Shown: positions 1-5,270 of the stretch, in pieces
How positions within the stretch are numbered: position 1 is the first letter of the stretch
How the letters are laid out: every line of letters begins with the position of its first letter
Source: Planctomycetota bacterium
GTDB lineage: Bacteria; Planctomycetota; Phycisphaerae; Phycisphaerales; SM1A02
NCBI GenBank assembly: GCA_027295435.1
Contig: JAPUKX010000042.1
Coordinates: 1 to 8,397, forward strand
Reading direction: 5' to 3'
DNA: 8,397 nucleotides
Position numbers and translations under genes: made by a program
Notes under the pieces: model-generated
The model's input: only the letters and a program-made list of their open reading frames with translations
What the model was told of the DNA's origin: nothing
Database searches by the model: none

Positions 1-17
1 GGCATGGCGATGCTCAT
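1..17 (-). CDS. Start of an unidentified gene leaving the window
   Basis: Only the first five codons are visible (Met-Ser-Ile-Ala-Met), so no function can be given. The start is well supported. The ATG at 17-15 has a GGAG Shine-Dalgarno motif at 29-26 on the minus strand with an 8-base spacer. It also overlaps the TGA (16-14) of the preceding reading frame as ATGA, a usual sign of a tightly packed operon. The gene would belong to the same minus-strand unit as the membrane protein at 1111..149. Confidence 0.5.
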
Positions 18-148
18 GGTTGTCGCTCCACCACGATATTGTAGGGAGCAGGCATCCTCCAATTGCACCAGATTTGGGCCTTGGGCGGAAGAATCTCGCG
101 CCAATGGCACTGGGTGCACCGCTGCTTGAGGGCTCGAGCGCGATCGGG
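14..148 (-). other. Cys-rich zinc-ribbon-like reading frame beyond the TAG of the membrane protein gene
   Basis: Directly after the TAG stop (151-149) of the neighbouring gene, the same frame stays open for 44 codons and ends with TGA at 16-14. It encodes C-x2-C-H-W, then L-P-P-x-A, then W-C-N-W-R-M-P. This layout resembles the short zinc ribbons that end many planctomycete proteins (C-x2-C ... P-x-A-x-x-C-x-x-C-x-x-P), but the second Cys pair reads Trp/Trp, since TGG stands where TGC would be expected. There is no ATG, GTG or TTG between the TAG and the Cys motif, so it has no start of its own. It may be the former C-terminal domain of the membrane protein cut off by a nonsense change, a readthrough extension, or chance. 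The following gene overlaps its stop by ATGA, which argues that the frame was once translated. Confidence 0.35.
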
Positions 149-1111
149 CTAAGACGCGTCACCCGGCGAGGTAGGCTCCGGAGATTCCAGGGTGGATGAA
201 GACGCTGGGTCCGAGGCGCGGATCTGGGCAGCCGGCGCCTCCAGCGCCGTGGGGGTCGTCGAGCTTGATTTGATCGGTTTGGCCTCGACGGTCCAGTCGC
301 CGGGGTGCAATCGCGAGGCGATGGCCCCGACGATCAGGTGCAGGTTACGGTACTTATAGTCGTCGAGCTTCGCGCGGGCGCCGTCGCGATGCACGACGTA
401 AGCGACCGATTTCGCCATCCACCGGGTCAGGTCGATGTCGGCGATCTCATCAGCCTTCCAGGCGCCCTTGGGCAAGTGAAGCGTGCCGTCTTCATCCAGC
501 GCGAACCTCCGCCTCTTGACAACCAAGACCATCCAAAGTGCGCACACACCCATCGGCAAACACGGAATGAACAAGAGTCCCTTGACGATCCGGTCATACG
601 CGGCCGGCTTCCTGACTTCGCTCAGCGCGTTGAGGGCGTCCTGATTCGCGGTGTATGCCCGCTGCGCGGCCGGGAAATCCGCCAGCCGGCCTTGCTCGCG
701 CTGACCAAACAATCCGCCGATGTTAAGGCTGAGCAGCACTATCCACGCGGCATCATCACTGGATTGGATCGACTGTTGCAACGCCTCGAGCTGAATCCGC
801 GCGGACTCCGGGTCCGCCGAATTGATCCGAATGTCAAGCTGCTGCGCGTGCCGTGCCATGACAGCAGCAATCGCACCGCTGATTGCGTCAATCGCAGCGA
901 TTGCCTCATCGTTGGGTTGTCCGGCGGGCTGGTCCGTCTCCAGGGCGGACTGGCATTGCCGCAGCACCTCCGACCGCTCATAGAGCAGCTGTTGCCGAGG
1001 GATGGATACCGCATAGTCGTAAACGCCCCAAGCCCCCAGCACCGTGAAGACCACCGCGATGATGATCATTCGCCAGGCGTAATGTCTCGCGATGGTGGAG
1101 GTGATGGGCAT
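149..1111 (-). CDS. Unassigned membrane protein with two helices and a PH-like cytoplasmic domain
   Basis: This is a 320-aa protein of unknown function. A first transmembrane helix lies at about residues 15-35, followed by a largely helical extracytoplasmic stretch (36-175) with a short hydrophobic patch near 122-135. A second helix lies at about 176-199 and ends in K-R-R-R, which fits a cytoplasmic C-terminus by the positive-inside rule. Residues 200-268 alternate short strands (FALDEDGTLHLP, then a Trp-containing segment and YVVHRDG) and end in a helix, which recalls bacterial PH-like domains. That domain call is an inference. Residues 281-320 form a Ser/Thr/Pro/Ala-rich linker, which usually precedes another domain, yet a TAG follows at once. 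Most other genes here stop at TGA. The ATG at 1111 has no good ribosome binding site (CCGTGAAATAACCTC upstream). The coding frame is the only one in this stretch with a sensible hydrophobic pattern. Confidence 0.75.
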   Translation of the reverse strand: MPITSTIARHYAWRMIIIAVVFTVLGAWGVYDYAVSIPRQQLLYERSEVLRQCQSALETDQPAGQPNDEAIAAIDAISGAIAAVMARHAQQLDIRINSADPESARIQLEALQQSIQSSDDAAWIVLLSLNIGGLFGQREQGRLADFPAAQRAYTANQDALNALSEVRKPAAYDRIVKGLLFIPCLPMGVCALWMVLVVKRRRFALDEDGTLHLPKGAWKADEIADIDLTRWMAKSVAYVVHRDGARAKLDDYKYRNLHLIVGAIASRLHPGDWTVEAKPIKSSSTTPTALEAPAAQIRASDPASSSTLESPEPTSPGDAS

Positions 1112-1241
1112 GAGGTTATTTCACGGGTAGGCGGTCGTGTGCGGAAGGGCTAAGGCATTCAAAAGATCAAGGATGTGTAAGCATAGCAACCATTTCGGTT
1201 GATCTGTGTCGGCCCTGCTGGGCGATGTGCTGATGAGACCA

Positions 1242-1272
1242 GTGGCCCGCGCACCGGCACCGGCCGGGCCAC
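1242..1272. repeat. 8-bp inverted repeat in the divergent region
   Basis: GTGGCCCG (1242-1249) and CGGGCCAC (1265-1272) are perfect reverse complements around a 15-base centre that itself contains the tandem ACCGGC ACCGGC. It lies about 100 bases upstream of the lipoprotein ATG. It could be an operator or an mRNA leader hairpin. No T-run follows on either side, so a terminator role is unlikely. Confidence 0.4.
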
Positions 1273-1356
1273 AAACGGCAAGGAATCGGTGGAATAGTAT
1301 GGGCGAGGCGGCGTCTTGTATCGGAGTACTGTAGTCGATCATGCCTCGCACCGAAT

Positions 1357-1362
1357 AGAGGA
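1357..1362 (+). promoter_or_regulatory. Ribosome binding site of the lipoprotein gene
   Basis: AGAGGA lies 8 bases before the ATG at 1371. It is a good Shine-Dalgarno match and fixes the start of the small lipoprotein. Confidence 0.7.
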
Positions 1363-1370
1363 ATCTTCAC

Positions 1371-1649
1371 ATGGCTCGTACACAACCATCAACCCAGTTT
1401 CCCTTGCGTTACGTGGCGCTTGCCTGTCTGCTTGGTTCGGCGGGTCTGGTGAGCGGGTGCAATGACGCCCAGGCCGGAGCACTGCTCGGAGCGGGGGTCG
1501 GGGCTCTCGCCGGACAAGCCATCGGCCGGGACACGGAGGCCACCCTGATCGGCACCGCCGTCGGCGCCGGGGCCGGCTACATCATCGGCAACGAGTCCGA
1601 CAAGGCCAAGCACCAGCGCGAGCACTACGACGGCGACTACGACTACTGA
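1371..1649 (+). CDS. Small glycine-zipper lipoprotein
   Basis: This is a 92-aa protein that is probably exported and lipid-anchored. The N-terminus has a basic Arg14, a hydrophobic stretch at about 15-27 and a lipobox-like VSGC with Cys30 as the modified residue. Two glycine-zipper helices follow: GALLGAGVGALAGQAIG (36-52) and GTAVGAGAGYIIG (61-73). This is the pattern of the YMGG/OmpA-type glycine-zipper lipoproteins, whose zipper helices pack against or into membranes. The tail is charged and ends with repeated Asp-Tyr (YDGDYDY). The start is supported by AGAGGA 8 bases upstream. It stands alone, with divergent and unrelated genes on either side, so its partner and role are unknown. Family members act in outer-membrane stress or envelope structure; applying that here is inference. 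Confidence 0.8.
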   Translation: MARTQPSTQFPLRYVALACLLGSAGLVSGCNDAQAGALLGAGVGALAGQAIGRDTEATLIGTAVGAGAGYIIGNESDKAKHQREHYDGDYDY

Positions 1650-1819
1650 GCCGCGTACCGGGTCTAAGCTCTCAACGTGCAGCTTTCCCTCATCCCCGCG
1701 CTCTGCCGGGGGGTCGGGTAACCTCACAGTGTAAGGACGGCGATGCCATCGCCGGCTTTGCACAGACTGTTGCACAAGTTTCAGACCGGGGATCATCGTG
1801 TTGCGAGCCAGGCCAATAG

Positions 1820-1839
1820 CCGCGGGCGGAAGCCCGCGG
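1820..1839. repeat. Perfect GNRA-capped palindrome
   Basis: CCGCGGGC and GCCCGCGG pair perfectly over 8 bp around the tetraloop GGAA, which fits the stable GNRA class. The T6 run follows only 24 bases later, so it is a poor Rho-independent terminator. A GC-rich palindrome of this kind between genes suggests a dispersed REP-like element, but only one copy is in view, so this is inference. Confidence 0.5.
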
Positions 1840-2016
1840 ACCGAGCCGATCCAAACAGGTCGATTTTTTCCTTTCAGCCCGACCGGCCCGCGTGTTATTC
1901 TGGCTGGCAACCTTGAAAGGTGGTCGCATGGGGGCTCTTGACCTCCGGGGGCGGCCAGGGACTCGGCCAACCATCGGCCGCAGGCGGATGAGCACCACCC
2001 TGCGGCCTCCAAGCAC

Positions 2017-2024
2017 AAAGGAGG
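2017..2024 (+). promoter_or_regulatory. Perfect ribosome binding site of the FG-GAP gene remnant
   Basis: AAAGGAGG lies 7 bases before the ATG at 2032. It is the strongest Shine-Dalgarno match in the window. It decides the start and shows that the now broken gene was once well translated. Confidence 0.75.
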
Positions 2025-2031
2025 CTCAGCG

Positions 2032-2308
2032 ATGTTGTACGACCATCAGGTGGTCTATCAAGTGCTCACGGGTGCCGCCGTGGTCCTGCTCTTTTCCGCA
2101 GGCAGCGCCGTGGCCCAGCCCGGCTGGATCCTGTCGCACCAGAAGATCAGCGACACCCAAGGCGGCTTCACCGGCACGCTGGCGGATAGCGATGAGTTCG
2201 GCAACTCGGTGGCCGCGCTGGGTGATCTGGACAGCGACGGCGTGTGGGCTACCTAGCGGTGGGCGCACACTTCGATGACGACGGGTGCACATGGCGTGCG
2301 GGGGTCCA
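2032..2308 (+). pseudogene. Frameshifted, truncated FG-GAP repeat secreted protein
   Basis: The reading frame from 2032 begins with a signal peptide (hydrophobic residues about 12-24, cleavage after AVA near residue 28). It continues with SHQKISDTQGGFTGTL and DEFGNSVAALGDLDSDGV, the hallmark of FG-GAP/integrin-alpha-like repeat proteins. After Val71 the frame meets Trp-Ala-Thr and a TAG at 2254-2256. In another frame the repeat goes on at once with GYLAVGAHFDDDG (from 2247), matching the family pattern DGVxDLAVGA...DDDGG. A TG duplication in GTGTG (about 2242-2246) restores the match if removed. Homology fades near 2308 and the palindrome-rich region follows. Intact family members carry several repeats over hundreds of residues, so this is a short remnant. 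The family is secreted or surface-exposed in planctomycetes. A sequencing error could explain the frameshift but not the missing remainder. Confidence 0.8.
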
Positions 2309-2406
2309 CCGGGCTGGCACAGCCCGGCTCGCTGGGCTGATCCGCCGCGCGCGGCAAAACGGCGGGTGCGTGGTGCGGACGCGGAGACTGACGGATCGGA
2401 ATCCGT
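2309..2406. repeat. Cluster of palindromes between the FG-GAP remnant and the nuclease gene
   Basis: Three perfect inverted repeats lie within 98 bases. They are CCGGGCT/AGCCCGG with a 5-base loop (2309-2327), the 12-base palindrome GCCGCGCGCGGC (2344-2355) nested with CCGCCG/CGGCGG (2342-2365), and ACGGAT/ATCCGT with loop CGGA (2391-2406). The cluster starts where FG-GAP homology ends. It could be a small structured mobile or REP-like element, or a scar of the event that cut the gene. No terminal repeats or target-site duplication can be identified with certainty. Confidence 0.45.
2391..2406 (-). terminator. Possible terminator hairpin of the nuclease operon
   Basis: On the minus strand a 6-bp stem with a TCCG loop follows 5 bases after the TAA of the nuclease gene. 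No U-run follows, so it is at best a weak terminator or a 3' end stabiliser. Reading the other way, the hairpin is followed by a moderately T-rich stretch that lies inside the nuclease gene's end. Confidence 0.3.
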
Positions 2407-2411
2407 GGGCT

Positions 2412-2996
2412 TTAGTCTTTCTTGTTCGCCTGCGCGATGGTGGCGGTGTCGGACCAGAAGCCCAGGGCCTTTCGGCGGGCGGTGCGCTGCAGTTGAGCGT
2501 ATCGGCCGAGCAGGGAGTGGGGCCAGCGGTCGTCAGCCTCGGCGTAGCCGCCGGTCAGCAGCGCCTCGTTGAGGCTTGACCCGTCCGGCAATTCGACGTG
2601 AACAAGCAGCCGGCCGTACTCCCCGCGCGTTCGATGCGATTCGAGACGCAACGAGATGACCTGGCCGTCCGCCAGAGAGTGTGTCATTGCGGCTGCTTCA
2701 TCGGCAAAGGGTTCAGCGGGCTGATCCGGGTTGGCGAGCTCGGGGCAGTCCACGCCCCAGAGCCGCAGCCGGGTCACGGGGCGATCCTCACGCGGATCGG
2801 GAATGTCGATCTCAATGGTGTCACCGTCGATCACCCGCACCACCTGGGCCCGGGCCCCGTGGTACGTTGCCATGTCGTCGGCGTGCCGTACCAGCAACCA
2901 GCCGTTGCGGTCGGCGACGATCAGCGCGATCAGGACTGCGACGACGATGAGCCATGGCCAGCGCCTCGGGTCTCGGCGAGCGGTGGGACAGTTCAC
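2412..2996 (-). CDS. Membrane-anchored staphylococcal-nuclease-like (SNase) protein
   Basis: This is a 194-aa protein. A short basic N-terminus (RRDPRR) and one hydrophobic helix (about 14-28) form a signal anchor that places the nuclease domain outside the cytoplasmic membrane. The SNase domain spans about 48-182. All catalytic residues of staphylococcal nuclease can be matched: Asp59 in IDGDT, Arg78 and Asp83 in RLWGVDCPE, Glu86, and Arg129 in EYGRL. It should therefore be an active calcium-dependent nuclease cutting DNA or RNA outside the cell or in the periplasm. I chose the GTG at 2996 because it overlaps the TGA of the upstream gene as GTGA. The frame stays open to 3191, but that extension lies wholly inside the upstream gene and is Arg/Ser-rich without a domain. 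Last gene of a coupled three-gene cassette; a Lys-rich end (NKKD) precedes TAA. Confidence 0.88.
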   Translation of the reverse strand: MNCPTARRDPRRWPWLIVVAVLIALIVADRNGWLLVRHADDMATYHGARAQVVRVIDGDTIEIDIPDPREDRPVTRLRLWGVDCPELANPDQPAEPFADEAAAMTHSLADGQVISLRLESHRTRGEYGRLLVHVELPDGSSLNEALLTGGYAEADDRWPHSLLGRYAQLQRTARRKALGFWSDTATIAQANKKD

Positions 2997-3700
2997 GGCT
3001 TCACTTTGGTCTTTGGAGTCGGGCTGCCTAGCGTGGGGTGCTCGGTTGAAAGCAACTGATGCGCCTTGCAGCACGCCTCGTGAAGGCACTGATGTAGTCG
3101 ATCGTGATCGGGCACTGCATCGAGGCGGCCAAGAATGGCTTCGATGCGCCGGTCGATCACCATTTCGGGATCGATGGACTCGATCGCCCAATCGCCCAGC
3201 GCTTCAAGGCCATCGACGAACCAGGCCATATCGGGGTTTTCGGGGTCGGCGGGGGGATCGACCATTGTCCGCACGGTGGTGCTGCTGCAGAGGGCAACAA
3301 TCGGGCAGAGCCCAAGCGTGGTCAGCGGCTCCCGGCACAACACCGCCACCGGCACCTCCCGGCTAAGGGCGGCCAGGCGGAACCTTCGGGCCTCGGCCCC
3401 GACCCTCGGCGGTTGAACCAGATAGCACCCCGGCTCGATGGGCATCTCTTCAGTGATCGGGGTTTCCAGGATCGTGATCGTGGCGACTGCCAGGGCCTGC
3501 CCAAGGCGCTGCCGTCTGGCTTCTCGCAGTGGCCCGACGATCCTCGCCAGTCGGTCAAAATCGTGTTGTGGGCGGGCGATTTGTAGCGCTGTGTTCGCTA
3601 GGCGTTCCGCGTGAAAATACTGAGCCCCCGCGACCGCTTCTTGGGCTTTCTCCATCAGATCATCGAGGTTCTGCGCTTGGTCAGCGGCGGGAATGGTCAT
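2993..3700 (-). CDS. Unassigned 235-aa protein, middle gene of the nuclease cassette
   Basis: I do not recognise a named family. Residues 9-68 are helical with TPR-like spacing (a repeat built around QYFHAERLANTAL followed by DFDRLARIVGPLREARRQR). This suggests a helical-hairpin protein-binding module. Residues 70-145 look like a mixed strand/helix domain (AVATITIL, GCYLVQPP, VPVAVLCREP, LCPIVALCSSTTVRTMVDPP). Residues 155-220 are again helical (MAWFVDGLEALGDWAIESID). There are seven cysteines (92, 122, 132, 138, 205, 210, 211), not in an obvious metal-site pattern. There is no signal peptide or membrane helix, so it is probably cytoplasmic. Its ATG overlaps the stop of the 203-aa gene as ATGA, and its TGA overlaps the nuclease GTG. 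It has only a weak ribosome binding site (AAAGAA), as expected with translational coupling. Confidence 0.75.
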   Translation of the reverse strand: MTIPAADQAQNLDDLMEKAQEAVAGAQYFHAERLANTALQIARPQHDFDRLARIVGPLREARRQRLGQALAVATITILETPITEEMPIEPGCYLVQPPRVGAEARRFRLAALSREVPVAVLCREPLTTLGLCPIVALCSSTTVRTMVDPPADPENPDMAWFVDGLEALGDWAIESIDPEMVIDRRIEAILGRLDAVPDHDRLHQCLHEACCKAHQLLSTEHPTLGSPTPKTKVKP

Positions 3701-4308
3701 TGATTCTTTGGGTCAATGCGGCGCTGCAGGTCGTCGAGGATGTCACGCCACTCCTGCACGACATCTGGGAACTCGTAGAGCAGGGTATCGGCCAGGCCAA
3801 TCTGGTCGCGTCCGGCCAGCGAGCTGCGGACAACTTTTAGCTGCTCGTTGAGTCGAAGGATTGAGGCGCTGATGGGTGAGTCATGGACAACGATCTCGTC
3901 GAGACTGAGGCCAAGGAGCTGTGAGCCCTTGACGATCGCCTGCTGTACGGAGAGCCAGATCGAGATCGCCTCGTTGAGCTTGTCCATGGCGATGGTGTGC
4001 TGGTCGGATTGCAGCAACCGGGCCGCCTCCTGCTGCAGTTCGTCAGCGTCGGCCAACGCCTCCGCGGCCTCGGCCAACGTCTCGCAGACAAGCTCGGCGG
4101 GATCAGCGCTGATGAGTCGAACGACGTCGGCAACGGCGGACTGGCATTCGGGCGAGGCAATCCGCTGTTCGTTCCATTGCGCGCCATCCACGAAGACATC
4201 GTCGACAAGCCGGCCACGGTTCTTGGCTAGAACGGCCACGGCGTCGATCGCCTCACCGACGGTCCGTGCCTTCACGTCGCACTCAATATCGTCAAGCAAG
4301 ACCTGCAT
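3697..4308 (-). CDS. Unassigned 203-aa helical protein, first gene of the nuclease cassette
   Basis: No named family is recognised. The first 45 residues look like a small strand-helix-strand unit ending in RLVDDVFVDGAQW. Residues about 55-203 are almost wholly helical, with an Ala/Glu/Asp-rich stretch (ETLAEAAEALADADELQQEAARLL) likely to be coiled coil. The last part, LADTLLYEFPDVVQEWRDILDDL, is amphipathic and well conserved in style. There is no signal peptide or membrane helix. The frame is open to 4431, but I place the start at the ATG at 4308. The extension upstream of it is Arg/Gly/Pro-rich and not protein-like, and the family-like sequence begins at MQVLLDDIEC. No strong ribosome binding site precedes this ATG, so the start is uncertain. 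The TGA overlaps the next gene's ATG. Confidence 0.7.
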   Translation of the reverse strand: MQVLLDDIECDVKARTVGEAIDAVAVLAKNRGRLVDDVFVDGAQWNEQRIASPECQSAVADVVRLISADPAELVCETLAEAAEALADADELQQEAARLLQSDQHTIAMDKLNEAISIWLSVQQAIVKGSQLLGLSLDEIVVHDSPISASILRLNEQLKVVRSSLAGRDQIGLADTLLYEFPDVVQEWRDILDDLQRRIDPKNQ

Positions 4309-4514
4309 CGTCTTATCATCGCCCAGGTGGGCCTGACTGGCAATACCGCCTGTGGCTGGCCCGGGCCTTCCGCACGACCTCTGTGGGCGCTTATCGGTCC
4401 ACAGCGACCTCTGCTGTAGCCCAATTCGCATCGGCCTCGTCGCGGGTACGCCTCACCCAACATTGGCCCGCGAGCGGGGCTCGATCAGCTGTGACCGAGC
4501 GAGCGTGGTGCGAT
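4309..4514. other. Gap between two minus-strand hypothetical genes
   Basis: These 206 bases separate the 190-aa gene from the nuclease cassette. A new promoter for the cassette would be expected here, but I see no good -35/-10 pair. An imperfect GCCC/GGGC stem lies near 4469-4483. No further gene is supported. Confidence 0.35.
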
Positions 4515-5087
4515 TCATGCGCCATAGGCTTCGGCGACCTCATCGGCCAGCACCGGGTCGCCGATGCTGATGCGGACCGCGCCGTCAGGCACGAGCTCGA
4601 CCACGACGGGGGCCGCGGTGGTGGTGATCATCAATCCCTGGTCGGGGCTGTCCGCATCGCTGATCAGGACCTTGATGAGGGCGTTGAGGGTATGGAAGTC
4701 GCCCGGATCGCATAGCAGCGGATCACGGGTGTTCAATTCGACTGTCGCTGCGGTATCCACCGCCTGCCAGTCTTCGTTCTCGGCCATGCTGAACGCGACG
4801 GCGTCGAAGACTTTGCGCCATTTCGCGATCGGGATGAGAATCACCTGGTTGAGGTGCAACTTGTGGATGATGTGCTCAACGACCCCGGGCAGGCGGTCCT
4901 TGGCCACGGCGACAACGCTGGCGCCCGGCCGCGGGGCGGATGTGCTCTCGCGGCAGGCCAGATGCAGGTGGACCACATTCTTGTTTTCCACCAGCTCCAG
5001 GCAGATCCGGTCGTCGCCGGCGGGTACCTCTCGGACACCCTGCTCTTTGAGCAGATCCATGACTTCGCTATAGGCGACGAATTCCAC
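4515..5087 (-). CDS. Unassigned 190-aa cytoplasmic protein
   Basis: The function is unknown. It starts with GTG at 5087, preceded by AAGAG with an 8-base spacer. Residues 1-50 suggest a helix followed by strands (DRICLELVENKNVVHLHLAC), and 56-66 form a strand (ASVVAVAKDRL). Residues 67-105 are helix-strand-helix (VVEHIIHKLHLNQVILIPIAKWRKVFDAVAFSM). Residues 129-145 form another helix (GDFHTLNALIKVLISDAD), and 150-180 are strands (GLMITTTAAPVVVELVPDGAVRISIG). There are no membrane helices, no signal peptide and no evident catalytic motif. It is probably a compact alpha/beta protein. It lies divergently to the phosphatase gene (183-base gap) and upstream of the nuclease cassette on the same strand, possibly the first gene of that unit. 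That link is inference because of the 206-base gap after it. Confidence 0.72.
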   Translation of the reverse strand: MEFVAYSEVMDLLKEQGVREVPAGDDRICLELVENKNVVHLHLACRESTSAPRPGASVVAVAKDRLPGVVEHIIHKLHLNQVILIPIAKWRKVFDAVAFSMAENEDWQAVDTAATVELNTRDPLLCDPGDFHTLNALIKVLISDADSPDQGLMITTTAAPVVVELVPDGAVRISIGDPVLADEVAEAYGA

Positions 5088-5270
5088 CGAAGTGTCTCTT
5101 GGCAGGAATCGGCGGCATGCAATGCGCCAGGATACTACTCTACCGCAGATTGACCTGTGGCAACACCGCCTTGGGGCCCGGACGCAAGACTATCTGCCGG
5201 CCGTCGGACACGTGCCGGGCCGGGGGCATACGATCGGTAGAGCGCAGCGAGCCATCCGGGCAGGCGGAAC
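5088..5270. promoter_or_regulatory. Divergent region between the 190-aa gene and the phosphatase gene
   Basis: These 183 bases should drive both the minus-strand hypotheticals and the plus-strand phosphatase-rpiB-thiamine genes. TTGACC at 5150-5155 resembles a -35 element, but no -10 is found at a proper distance on the plus strand. No RNA gene, riboswitch or clear operator is visible. Confidence 0.35.

Larger units (their letters stand above)
1112..1370. promoter_or_regulatory. Divergent intergenic region between the membrane protein and the lipoprotein
   Basis: These 259 bases separate two genes read away from each other, so they should hold a promoter in each direction. I see no convincing -35/-10 pair. 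The left part (about 1160-1205) is less GC-rich than its surroundings. It contains a 7-bp inverted repeat (AGATCAA at 1164-1170, TTGATCT at 1199-1205) enclosing a small CAACC/GGTTG hairpin (1187-1201). A stronger inverted repeat lies at 1242-1272 and is listed separately. No RNA gene is visible. Confidence 0.4.
1650..2031. other. Gene-free stretch with hairpins
   Basis: In these 382 bases I find no convincing gene. The open frames that cross it lack ribosome binding sites and protein-like composition. It holds a 7-bp hairpin (CGGCGAT, loop GCC, ATCGCCG; 1738-1754), a perfect 8-bp GNRA hairpin (1820-1839), and a T6 run at 1864-1869 that is too far from the hairpin to make a classic terminator. 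A weak -10-like TATTCT lies at 1896-1901 without a good -35. The strong ribosome binding site of the next gene closes the stretch. Confidence 0.5.

Noticed and set aside
305..1153. A plus-strand open frame of 282 codons opposite the two-helix membrane protein
   Set aside because: It has no ribosome binding site, is rich in Arg, Gly and Pro, and has no recognisable domain, whereas the minus strand gives membrane helices at sensible positions.
1864..1869. T6 run as a Rho-independent terminator with the 1820-1839 hairpin
   Set aside because: The run begins 24 bases after the stem, too far for intrinsic termination.
1389..2018. A minus-strand open frame of 209 codons across the lipoprotein and gene-free stretch
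   Set aside because: It has low-complexity Arg/Gly/Pro composition and lies antisense to a well-supported lipoprotein; it is a GC-rich chance frame.
2997..3191. A 65-codon N-terminal extension of the nuclease gene
   Set aside because: It lies entirely within the upstream coding gene in another frame, is Arg/Ser-rich without domain character, and the GTG at 2996 overlaps the upstream stop as expected for coupling.
4309..4431. A longer start for the 203-aa protein (open frame to 4431)
   Set aside because: The added 41 residues are Arg/Gly/Pro-rich and unlike the helical remainder; the ATG at 4308 begins the protein-like sequence.
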